This document shows, piece after piece, positions 57,573 to 64,000 of a DNA stretch of 64,000 nt. The stretch is taken from NCBI GenBank assembly GCA_963730535.1, contig CAVSRU010000012.1, positions 682,001-746,000 of the forward strand, in the 5' to 3' direction. The DNA is from DASSUW01 sp963730535. GTDB taxonomy: Bacteria > Actinomycetota > Thermoleophilia > Solirubrobacterales > Solirubrobacteraceae. The notes beneath the pieces were generated by a model. The model was not told the DNA's origin. It ran no database searches and saw only the letters and a list, made by a program, of their open reading frames with translations. Each line of letters begins with the position of its first letter. Within the stretch, counting starts at the first letter, position 1. Both the position numbers and the translations under genes were made by a program.

Positions 57573-58747
57573 GGTCCCTCCCGGCGCGCCGCCAGGAACA
57601 GCGCGGTGGCCTCGCGGAAGCCCTTGAGCTTGACCTCGCCGATCTCCTCGAAGGCGAGGTGCTGGCCGGACGCGTCGACCACCGGCCGCGTGACCAGGAC
57701 CTCCCCGCCCGCGGCCCGCGCACCGACCCGGGACGCGAGGTTGACCGATCGCCCGTAGTAGTCGCCGTCGCGGTAGAGCGCGGGACCGGCGTGGACGCCG
57801 ATCCGCGGCAGCGGTCGCAGCCCCGCGCTCAGGACCTGGAAGCCGACGGCCCAGTCGACGAGCGCGGCGGGGTCGGCGCCGACCACCATGACCTCGTCGC
57901 CGATCGTCTTGATGACGCGCGCGTCGTCGGGCAGCGTCTCCTCGACCGCCTCCACGAACCGCTCGACGATGTCAACCGCCTCCTCCTCGCCGGCCTCCTC
58001 GGTCAGCCGCGTGTAGCCGGCCAGGTCGGCGAACGCGATCGCCACCCGCACCCGCCCCAGCTCGGCGCCCTCGCCCTCGGTCTCGAGGTGCCCGACCACG
58101 TCCTGCTCGACGAAGTGCTGGAGGGAGCGCTGGTGGAGGCGGTCCATGATCGGCGAGGCGAGCGGGAGCAGCTCGGCCGCGAGGCCGGACATCTCCTCGG
58201 CCATCCGCAGGCCGGGCACGCCCTCGCGCATCAGCGGCTCGTGCACATAGAGATGGAAGAGCTTGACCTCGGCGTCGGCGATCTGCGCGACCGCCTGCCC
58301 GTACACGCGCACGAGCTGGAGGAAGGCCACGAGCGGGAAGCCCGCATCGAGCACGGTGGCCATGTAGCGCAGGAGCTGCATGTCCTCCTCGTCGATGTGC
58401 TCGAGCGAGTCGGTCGAGAACCCGGCCGCGGTCCAGATCCGCTCGATCAGCGCCGGCTCGAGCCCGCACTCCTCTGCCGCCTCGGCCAGCGTGCGGGTGC
58501 GCTGCGCCGCCGGGAACAGCTCCTCCAGGTAGCCGTACGCCAGCCGCCCCGTCTCCGCCGCCGCGCGTAGCTCGGCGAGCGAGTGCCCTCGCTCGCGCAG
58601 GCGCGCGACGATCCTGGCCTGCGCGATCGCCGCCGGCGTCCACTGCCCGTCGGCCAGCGGGACGATCCCGTCGCGGACCCAGCGGCGCAGCATGTCGGCG
58701 GGCACGTCGAGCCTCCGGGCGACCTCGCTGTGCGTCACGTCCGGCAT
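57569..58747 (-). CDS. MerR-like HTH fused to class III adenylate/guanylate cyclase
   Basis: 392 aa. Residues 1-65 are a MerR-type winged helix (THSEVARRLDVPADMLRRWV). Residues about 70-215 are helical, with no clear family. Residues about 225-385 are a class III nucleotide cyclase: FADLAGYTRLTE gives the first metal Asp, VIKTIGDEVMVV the second, RIGVHAG, and YYGRSVNLASRV the transition-state Asn and Arg. The active site therefore looks complete; whether ATP or GTP is used is not clear. It may bind DNA and make cAMP, or sense it. ATG at 58747 stands 9 nt after a terminator-like structure. Confidence 0.85.
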   Translation of the reverse strand: MPDVTHSEVARRLDVPADMLRRWVRDGIVPLADGQWTPAAIAQARIVARLRERGHSLAELRAAAETGRLAYGYLEELFPAAQRTRTLAEAAEECGLEPALIERIWTAAGFSTDSLEHIDEEDMQLLRYMATVLDAGFPLVAFLQLVRVYGQAVAQIADAEVKLFHLYVHEPLMREGVPGLRMAEEMSGLAAELLPLASPIMDRLHQRSLQHFVEQDVVGHLETEGEGAELGRVRVAIAFADLAGYTRLTEEAGEEEAVDIVERFVEAVEETLPDDARVIKTIGDEVMVVGADPAALVDWAVGFQVLSAGLRPLPRIGVHAGPALYRDGDYYGRSVNLASRVGARAAGGEVLVTRPVVDASGQHLAFEEIGEVKLKGFREATALFLAARREGP

Positions 58748-58756
58748 CGGCCCGTT

Positions 58757-58904
58757 AAAGAAAGAGCGGCGGGACCGCGGTCGTGGTCCCGCCGCTTGCG
58801 GGCAATGCGGCCCGCTGCCTCGGCCGGCGGCGTTCGTTTTGAGGCGACGCCTTGCGGGTGACCCAAGGGCCACTCACTTCCCGGCCTGTTGCCTGGTTCA
58901 GGTG
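58757..58904 (-). ncRNA. Candidate structured leader or small RNA with intrinsic terminator
   Basis: About 148 nt on the minus strand. Paired elements in order: CCUUGCGG/CCGCAAGG (enclosing a short CCUG-AAC-CAGG and a GGCC/GGCC pair), GCCUC/GAGGC, GCGGGC/GCCCGC, and a terminator stem AGCGGCGGGACC with GGTCCCGCCGCT (58785-58796 with 58765-58776) followed by CTTTCTTTAA. The T-rich end is 9 nt before the cyclase ATG, so transcription must read through it to express cyclase and tilS. I do not recognise a known riboswitch class. Confidence 0.5.
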
Positions 58905-58910
58905 CCGCAA

Positions 58911-58939
58911 GGTCTAGCGTGCGAGCCCGCGGGTGTCAA
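58911..58939 (-). promoter_or_regulatory. Promoter for the cyclase-tilS leader
   Basis: Minus strand: -35 TTGACA (58939-58934), 17-bp spacer, -10 TAGACC (58916-58911). The -35 is consensus; the -10 lacks the final T. Starts 15 bp after the stop of the SCP2-like gene. Confidence 0.5.
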
Positions 58940-58953
58940 CCGGCGGATGGAAG

Positions 58954-59379
58954 TCAGACCGCGAGGTGCGGGTACTGGTCCTCGACGAAGTCGCGATAGC
59001 GGGCGTAGATCGGCTTCGTGATCGGGATGAGGCTGAGCGCGGCCTTCACGTCACCGCCGGACTTGATCCTCCGCCGGGCGAGCGCCATCGCGACGTTCTC
59101 CTTGCCCTGGAAGTAGCGGTTCGCGGTCTCGGACGACATCTCCATCTTGACCTTGGGCTCCCAGTCCACGTCGTCGGACCATTCCCAGTGGAGGTTCCCG
59201 TCCTCGTCCGGGCGCGCGGCCCGGATGTTCACGACGAGGTCGTAGTCGGTGAACTCGAAGCGCTGCGGCACGTCGGCGTCGCGCAGCTTGGGACCCATGT
59301 CGGGGTCCTCGTCCATCATCGAGAAGACCTGGTCGATGACGGTCCGGAACTCCTTCTCGGACGTGAACTGGGCGCCCAT
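58954..59379 (-). CDS. SCP2 sterol-binding-domain-like protein
   Basis: 141 aa from the ATG at 59379. The C-terminal half (YFQGKENVAMALARRRIKSG, GDVKAALSLIPITKPIYARY) fits the SCP-2 lipid-binding fold, in which a small domain packs around a hydrophobic tunnel. The N-terminal part is charged. Ligand unknown. It follows the Ala/Ser/Lys-rich protein by 4 bp and is probably its operon partner. Confidence 0.7.
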   Translation of the reverse strand: MGAQFTSEKEFRTVIDQVFSMMDEDPDMGPKLRDADVPQRFEFTDYDLVVNIRAARPDEDGNLHWEWSDDVDWEPKVKMEMSSETANRYFQGKENVAMALARRRIKSGGDVKAALSLIPITKPIYARYRDFVEDQYPHLAV

Positions 59380-59383
59380 GGGG

Positions 59384-59923
59384 TCAGCTCGACGAACCGC
59401 TGCCCGAGCCGCCCGAGGAGCCCGTCGAGCGGGAGCGGGTGGAGGCCGACGACGAGCGGGTCGTGCGCGGCTTGCGGGCGGCCGCGGGCTTCGCGCGCGT
59501 CGAGCCGGAGGACTTCGCGGTCGCCGTCGAGCGGCTCGAGCGAGTCGAGCGCGAGCGCGACGCTGCGGTGCTGCGCGAGGCGGCCGGCTTGGCGGCGGTG
59601 CGGGACGGGGCGGGCTTGGCGGCGCTGCGGGACGCGGCCGGCTTGGCGGGCGACGACTCGAGCGCGGCGACGCGGCGGGCGAGCGTCTCGATCTCGGTGC
59701 GCAGCCCCTTGACCTCGTCGAGGACGCGAAGCTCCTCGATCGTCGCGCGGATCCGGGCGGCCGCGTGGGTGACCTCGTCGACCAGCTGCCGCGTGCGCTT
59801 CTGCGTGCCGGCGGCGCTGTCGGTGGTCGCGTGGAAGGTACGTTCGACGGCCGCGCGGATCGCTTCGACGGGATCCGACGGCGCGGACGCCTTCTTGTCC
59901 TTCTTGTTCTTCTTCTTGGCCAT
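59384..59923 (-). CDS. Coiled-coil protein with long Ala/Ser/Lys/Arg-rich tail
   Basis: 179 aa. Lys-rich start (MAKKKNKKDKK), then a helical region (about 15-90) with PVEAIRAAVERTFHATTD and VLDEVKGLRTEIETLARRV, similar to phasin or polyhydroxyalkanoate-granule-associated proteins. From about residue 92 it is low-complexity Ala/Ser/Lys/Arg repeats, like histone H1 or HU tails, and is likely disordered and DNA- or RNA-binding. Phasin-like or nucleoid-associated roles are both possible. ATG at 59923. Confidence 0.65.
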   Translation of the reverse strand: MAKKKNKKDKKASAPSDPVEAIRAAVERTFHATTDSAAGTQKRTRQLVDEVTHAAARIRATIEELRVLDEVKGLRTEIETLARRVAALESSPAKPAASRSAAKPAPSRTAAKPAASRSTAASRSRSTRSSRSTATAKSSGSTRAKPAAARKPRTTRSSSASTRSRSTGSSGGSGSGSSS

Positions 59924-59947
59924 GGCGCAACTCTAATGTGACTGGGC

Positions 59948-60634
59948 GTGACGCACCTGCGCCCCCACGAGGAGGTCGCCGAGCGGGTGCTGCTTCCGGG
60001 TGACCCCGGCCGGGCCCTGCGGCTCGCGCAGCAGCTCATCGACGGTCCCAAGATGCTCAACCACCACCGCGGCCTGTGGGGCTACTCAGGGCCTGCAGCG
60101 GACGGCCGCCCGCTGACCATCCAGAGCACGGGGCTCGGCGGCCCGAGCACGGCGATCGTCGTGGAGGAGCTGATCGCGCTCGGCGCCCGCCGGCTTGTGC
60201 GGATCGGGACGGGAGCGGCGCTCGACGCGACACTCGGGCTCGGCGCGCTGGTGATCGCGGAGGCGGTGCACGCGCACGACGGCGCGAGCCGGGCGCTCGG
60301 GGCGAGCGGGCCGCTGGCCGCCGACCCCGAGCTGCTCGCGGCCCTGCGGGCGGCCGCTAGCGAAGCGGCGACGAGCCGCGAAGCGCGAGGCAATGGTGCC
60401 GTCAGCGGGACGGTGGCCTCCAGCGACCTCCACTACGACGCGCCCGAGGCGCCGGCCGGGGCGATCGCGGCCGACCTCTCCACGGGCGCGCTGTTCGCGG
60501 TCGCCGCCCGGCGCGGGGCGAGGGCGGCGTGCGTGCTGGCGATCAGCGAGGCGCAGGGCCGCCGGCTCGAACCCGACGCGCTCGAGGCGGTCGAGGCCGA
60601 GCTCGGCCGTTTGGGCGCCGCCGCACTGGGCTAG
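59948..60634 (+). CDS. Nucleoside phosphorylase (DeoD/Udp-like)
   Basis: 228 aa. PNP/UDP family 1 features: VLLPGDPGRALRLAQ at the phosphate site, the STGLGGPSTAIVVEEL nucleotide-site helix, and RIGTGAALDATLG. It probably phosphorolyses uridine or purine nucleosides. GTG start at 59948, head-to-head with the coiled-coil gene (24 bp). Its stop overlaps the next gene by 4 bp. It adds to the salvage genes at 17.7-22.6 kb but is on its own here. Confidence 0.8.
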   Translation: MTHLRPHEEVAERVLLPGDPGRALRLAQQLIDGPKMLNHHRGLWGYSGPAADGRPLTIQSTGLGGPSTAIVVEELIALGARRLVRIGTGAALDATLGLGALVIAEAVHAHDGASRALGASGPLAADPELLAALRAAASEAATSREARGNGAVSGTVASSDLHYDAPEAPAGAIAADLSTGALFAVAARRGARAACVLAISEAQGRRLEPDALEAVEAELGRLGAAALG

Positions 60635-61128
60635 GCGGTCTTCTTCTTGGACGCGGCCCGGCGCTTGGGCGCGGGCGTCGGCGGCTCGTCGACCTTCAGG
60701 CGCTCCTGCTCGCGCGGCTGGGGCGGCGGCGCCGCGTCGAGCGTCGTCGCGAGGTTCGAGATCTCGCGCGAGAGCTTGGAGAGCTGGCCCTCGACGGCAG
60801 CCAGCCGCTCGTCGATCGGGCCGGCCGGCTCGGCCATCCGCGCGAGCCGCTGGTCGAGGCGGTCGACGGCCTCCTCGATGCCCTCCATGCGCTGCGAGAC
60901 CGAGCGCAGGCGGCGGGTGAGCCGCTCGACGTCGGCCGCGGATGGGATGTTGAGCGCTCCGAGCGCCGCCTCCTGGGCCTGCACGGCGCGCTCGCGTGCC
61001 TCGAACGCGCGCGAGAGCGCCGAGTTCACGAGCGGGTTCTCGAGCAGCTCCTGGGCGAGCTTGCCCAGCGCGTCCTCGCCCTGGCGGGCGATGCGGTCGC
61101 GGAGCCCGCTCGGTTCACTCTCATCCAT
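60631..61128 (-). CDS. Coiled-coil protein of unknown function
   Basis: 165 aa. Helical from about residue 7 to 130, with heptad character in VERLTRRLRSVSQRMEGIEEAVDRLDQRL and ERLAAVEGQLSKLSREISNLATTL regions. Pro-rich linker and Lys/Arg tail (PKRRAASKKK) at the C-terminus. No signal or membrane segment. Shine-Dalgarno AGGAGA before the ATG. It resembles phasin-like or cytoskeletal scaffolds in composition only. Like the 59384 protein, it has a helical body and a basic tail. Confidence 0.65.
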   Translation of the reverse strand: MDESEPSGLRDRIARQGEDALGKLAQELLENPLVNSALSRAFEARERAVQAQEAALGALNIPSAADVERLTRRLRSVSQRMEGIEEAVDRLDQRLARMAEPAGPIDERLAAVEGQLSKLSREISNLATTLDAAPPPQPREQERLKVDEPPTPAPKRRAASKKKTA

Positions 61129-61420
61129 GGTTCTCTCCTGGCGCGGGTTCGGAAGCCGGGTCGGCGGGGAAGGAAGCTAGCGCAGGGAGAGCCGTCGCAC
61201 CTGCGCCGGGGACCGACCTTCACCCTCGAGTCGAGCCTGATGGTCGGACAACATTTAGGAACTGCGACGAATCACCGCAAGAGAATGCATCGTTAATCGT
61301 TCGAGAAATCACGTTGCCGTATGGGACCGATAGCCTCAACGCTCGTTCGAAGGGTCGCTTGGCCGCCTCACAGGCGGCCTGCCGCCTGATGGGGACCTGG
61401 GGAGGGAACCCGCACCGGGG
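61129..61420 (+). promoter_or_regulatory. Leader of the wall hydrolase gene with alternative hairpins
   Basis: 292 bp without a gene. The AGGCGGC at 61372-61378 can pair with GCCGCCT upstream (61362-61368) or with GCCGCCTG downstream (61381-61388), but not both. Near the start, GGGAACCC and CACCGGGG run to the ATG at 61421. The arrangement suggests a leader RNA, but a full known riboswitch is not visible. The AT-richer part (61245-61310) may hold promoters of both flanking genes. Confidence 0.35.
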
Positions 61421-63916
61421 ATGACAGGCCGTAAGCTGCTCATAGCGCTTCTCTCCGCCGCGCTGTACGCGGTGATCCTCGTGGCCTCCGCGTCCGCGGA
61501 GCTCCACCGCGTCCAGGTGACGCTGGTGACCGGCGAGGTCATCACGACCACCGTCGACGTGCCTCCGGGCGGCACCGTGTCGGCCTCGCAGATCCCCGGC
61601 CTGCCCGCCCCGGCCCAGTCCGTCGTGGACCTCGGCCCGGTCGCCACGCCCACCCCGGAGGCCACGGTGCCGCCGGCCCCGACGGTCCCCGCGGTCCCCG
61701 ACGTGCCCGAGGTCAAGGCCCCCGAGCTCCCGAAGCAGTCCGGCGGCGACGGCGGCGGTGGCGGCGGCCCGACTGGCGCGGTCGGCGGCGGCGCCGTCGG
61801 CGGCGGCGGGACCAGCGGCTCGAGCTACGGCGACGAGAGCCCGGTCAACCGCGCGACCGGCAACCTGCGCAGCGGTGCCGGCCGTGCCACCGACAAGGTG
61901 CGCAAGACGCCCGGCGACGCGGTCGAGCGGAGCGTGCGCGCGGACGGCTCGCCGACCCCCGCCAACCCGACCTTCTCCCTCTCCACCCCGGGGGCCGCGC
62001 GCATCGGCGTCCCGAACTTCTTCATCGACAAGTTCCGGGTGCCGCCGTTCCTGCTCCCGATCTACCAGGCGGCCGGGATCCAGTACGGCGTGCGGTGGGA
62101 GATCCTCGCGGCGATCAACGAGATCGAGACCGACTACGGCCGCAACCTCAACGTGAGCTCCGCGGGCGCGCTCGGGTGGATGCAGTTCATGCCCGCCACG
62201 TGGCGCGCGTACGGCGTCGACGCCAACGGCGACGGCAAGGCCGACCCGTACAACCCCGTCGACGCGATCTTCGCCGCCGCCCGCTACCTCCGCGCGGCCG
62301 GCGCCGACACCGACATCCGCACGGCGGTCTTCGCCTACAACCACGCGACCTGGTACGTGGACTCGGTGCTCCTGCGCGCCCAGGTGATCGGCGGCATGCC
62401 GGCGAACCTGGTCGGCTCGCTCACCGGCCTCACGCAGGGCCGCTTCCCCGTGCTGGCCAAGGCGACCTACGCGGGCCAGCTCAAGCGCCGCGGCAAGCGG
62501 GTCCGCTCCGGCAACGCCGCGATGGTCGTCGAGCCCACCGACCGCCGCGACATCGAGATCTTCACGCGCCCGCGCTCGCGCGTGGTCGCCGTCAACGACG
62601 GCCGCGTGCTGCGCGTCGGCTCGAACCGCCGGCTCGGCAACTTCGTCGTGCTCCAGGACGTCTACGGCAACACGTACACATACGGGCACCTCGGGAGCGT
62701 CGCCAAGCGCTACCCGTCGCCCAAGCCGCGCACGGTGAGCGAGGCGGAGGTCAAGCGCGAGCTGGCGCTCCCCAAGCCCGACGCCGCGCCCGCCCAGGCC
62801 GCCTCATCGACCGACCGCCCGGCGAGCAAGGCGCCCAAGCGGCGGCTGGCGCGCAAGGCCGCGCCGAAGGGCCGCGAGAAGGCGCCGGTGGCCAGCAAGC
62901 AGCGCCTGTTCGCGAACCCGACGCGCCCGAACGCCTCCGAGGCGGGCGGCGCGCAGCAGGAGTTCCAGCGCACCGGCGTGATCGACGGATGGCAGACCTT
63001 CGAGGGCTACTTCAGCCGCATCCTCGGGCTCGACCGCGAGGACGTCAAGCTCAAGCGCCTGCGCCGCGGCAGCCGCGTCGTGGCCGGCACCGTGCTCGGC
63101 CGGATCGGTCCCCGCACGAACGACGGCACCGCCCCGCACCTGCTGTTCAAGATCCGCCCCGCGGGCCGAGGCGCTCCGACGATCGACCCGAAGCCGATCC
63201 TCGACGGCTGGAAGCTGCTCGAGTCGACGGCGATCTACCGCGCGGCCGGCAAGAACCCGTTCTTCGGGCGCGACGCCACCAACCCGTCGATCGGCCAGAT
63301 CCTGCTCATGAGCAAGGAGGCGCTGATCGCGCGGGTGCTCTCCAACCCGCAGATCGACATCTACGAGTGCGGCCGGCGCGACATCCGCTCGGGCGGCATC
63401 GACCGGCGCGTCCTCGCCACGCTCGAGTTCCTCGCCGCCTCGGGCCTGCGGCCCACGGTCAGCTCGCTGCACTGCGGCCACGGCTACTACACGGCGTCGG
63501 GCAACGTCTCGCACCACTCGTCCGGCAACGCGGTCGACATCGCGGCCATCAACGGGATCACGATCTCGCCCGCCACGCAGGGACCGGGCTCGATCACCGA
63601 GCTGACGATCCAGCGGCTGCTCACGCTCCAGGGCACGATGGAGCCGTCCCAGATCATCTCGCTGATGAAGTTCGACGGGACGACCAACACGTACGCGATG
63701 GGCGACCACGACGACCACATCCACGTCGGGTTCCAGCCGCTCTACGGCACGAACTCGAAGATGGCGAAGCAGGTCAACGCGATCCTCAAGCCCAAGCAGT
63801 GGATCAAGCTGATCGACCGGCTGGGCGAGATCCAGAACCCGAAGGTCAGCCGCACGCCGTCGAAGTACTCGCTGAAGGTCACGCGCCGCGCGTCGGCCTC
63901 GCACCGGGGCGAGTAG
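61421..63916 (+). CDS. Secreted multidomain cell-wall hydrolase (SLT-LytM-like-LAS)
   Basis: 831 aa. Signal peptide (residues 1-26), Pro-rich then Gly-rich linker (about 70-135). Lytic transglycosylase of the SLT_2 type at about 210-325 (EILAAINEIETDYGR with catalytic Glu, LGWMQFMPATWRAYGVD, Ca-type DANGDGKADP). LytM-like domain at about 390-430 and 548-592, split by a Lys/Ala-rich insertion; it keeps YGHL but the final HxH reads HLL, so it is probably inactive. A C-terminal LAS/M15-type peptidase at about 665-772 has HHSSGNAVDIA and DHDDHIHVGF. Predicted to cut both glycan and peptide bonds of peptidoglycan. Confidence 0.85.
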   Translation: MTGRKLLIALLSAALYAVILVASASAELHRVQVTLVTGEVITTTVDVPPGGTVSASQIPGLPAPAQSVVDLGPVATPTPEATVPPAPTVPAVPDVPEVKAPELPKQSGGDGGGGGGPTGAVGGGAVGGGGTSGSSYGDESPVNRATGNLRSGAGRATDKVRKTPGDAVERSVRADGSPTPANPTFSLSTPGAARIGVPNFFIDKFRVPPFLLPIYQAAGIQYGVRWEILAAINEIETDYGRNLNVSSAGALGWMQFMPATWRAYGVDANGDGKADPYNPVDAIFAAARYLRAAGADTDIRTAVFAYNHATWYVDSVLLRAQVIGGMPANLVGSLTGLTQGRFPVLAKATYAGQLKRRGKRVRSGNAAMVVEPTDRRDIEIFTRPRSRVVAVNDGRVLRVGSNRRLGNFVVLQDVYGNTYTYGHLGSVAKRYPSPKPRTVSEAEVKRELALPKPDAAPAQAASSTDRPASKAPKRRLARKAAPKGREKAPVASKQRLFANPTRPNASEAGGAQQEFQRTGVIDGWQTFEGYFSRILGLDREDVKLKRLRRGSRVVAGTVLGRIGPRTNDGTAPHLLFKIRPAGRGAPTIDPKPILDGWKLLESTAIYRAAGKNPFFGRDATNPSIGQILLMSKEALIARVLSNPQIDIYECGRRDIRSGGIDRRVLATLEFLAASGLRPTVSSLHCGHGYYTASGNVSHHSSGNAVDIAAINGITISPATQGPGSITELTIQRLLTLQGTMEPSQIISLMKFDGTTNTYAMGDHDDHIHVGFQPLYGTNSKMAKQVNAILKPKQWIKLIDRLGEIQNPKVSRTPSKYSLKVTRRASASHRGE

Positions 63917-63926
63917 CCTCGCCGCC

Positions 63927-64000
63927 CTGACGCGCTTCGGCTTCGTCCAGTGGGAGTTCCCCGGGCGGCTCGGACCCGAGCCCGGCCGCTACGTGGTGCG
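63927..64000 (+). CDS. Start of an unrecognised gene (partial)
   Basis: Open frame to the window end with 25 residues beginning (L)TRFGFVQWEFPGRLG and continuing PEPGRYVVR. The only visible start in frame is CTG at 63927, 10 bp after the hydrolase stop; the true start may be this or may need a correction upstream. No family recognised. Confidence 0.35.
   Translation, partial: MTRFGFVQWEFPGRLGPEPGRYVV

Noticed and set aside
58903..58960. SRP (4.5S) RNA or a cobalamin riboswitch at the cyclase leader
   Set aside because: The sequence lacks the SRP tetraloop motif and the B12 box; the GGGAAG segment alone is not enough.
61380..61500. A complete c-di-AMP (ydaO) riboswitch before the wall hydrolase
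   Set aside because: Only GGGAACCC and CACCGGGG resemble it. The expected further conserved parts are missing before and after the ATG. Kept only as a low-ranking hint.

Overview
The window is 64 kb of very GC-rich, almost fully coding bacterial chromosome (GC roughly 70% by eye; GTG starts are frequent, and many neighbouring genes overlap by 4 bp as ATGA or GTGA). The gene content is actinobacterial: CarD next to DisA, RadA, ClpC, a SARP-type regulator, GlpC with a DhaM-HPr-EI fusion, and a Bacillus-type SigH. I infer an actinomycete, most likely class Thermoleophilia (Solirubrobacterales-like). No marker gene fixes the taxon. There is no rRNA, IS element, prophage or CRISPR array, and one tRNA gene (Thr, anticodon TGT).

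Layout. 1-5.2 kb (+): end of glpC, a DhaM-HPr-EI phosphotransferase, a CDP-alcohol phosphatidyltransferase, a frameshifted SDR epimerase and a small acidic repeat protein. 5.2-12.6 kb (-): short UvrA-like ATPase, frameshifted patatin, GAF-GGDEF-EAL-GAF enzyme, secreted glycosidase-like protein, tRNA-Thr and a lipoprotein. 12.6-21.7 kb (-): one nucleoside operon (CYTH-cytidine deaminase fusion, purine nucleoside phosphorylase, pyrimidine nucleoside phosphorylase, adenosine deaminase, then BMP lipoprotein, ABC ATPase and two permeases). 21.9-24.1 kb (+): upp, a LOG-family protein and a catechol-dioxygenase-like VOC protein. 24.1-59.9 kb (mostly -): a long housekeeping block. 59.9-64 kb: nucleoside phosphorylase, coiled-coil protein, a large multidomain cell-wall hydrolase and the start of one further gene.

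The housekeeping block, read along the minus strand, runs tilS, hpt, ftsH, folP, folB, folK, coaX, dusB, greA, lysS, clpC, radA, disA, carD, ispD, a PHP phosphatase, ispF, cysS, rlmB, sigH. This is close to the order of the tilS-to-sigH region of Bacillus subtilis and of the corresponding mycobacterial segments. Into it are set a TetR-MMPL pair (between folB and folK), an AbiEi/DUF559-type gene (between lysS and clpC), a SARP regulator with a PLP enzyme and a serine hydrolase (between clpC and radA), and an Lrp/LacI island (between folP and ftsH).

Two features stand out beyond ordinary annotation. First, five intergenic sites carry members of a modular palindromic repeat family with shared end modules and a shared inner hairpin (about 21.7, 31.1, 38.4, 42.2 and 52.1 kb). 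Second, five genes (SDR epimerase, patatin, folK, and twice in the AbiEi/DUF559 gene) are broken by one- or two-base indels, mostly at short G or C runs, which looks more like base-level sequence error than decay because folK is among them. A structured leader with its own promoter and an intrinsic terminator precedes the MerR-cyclase gene that starts the tilS group, and is a candidate attenuator or small RNA.
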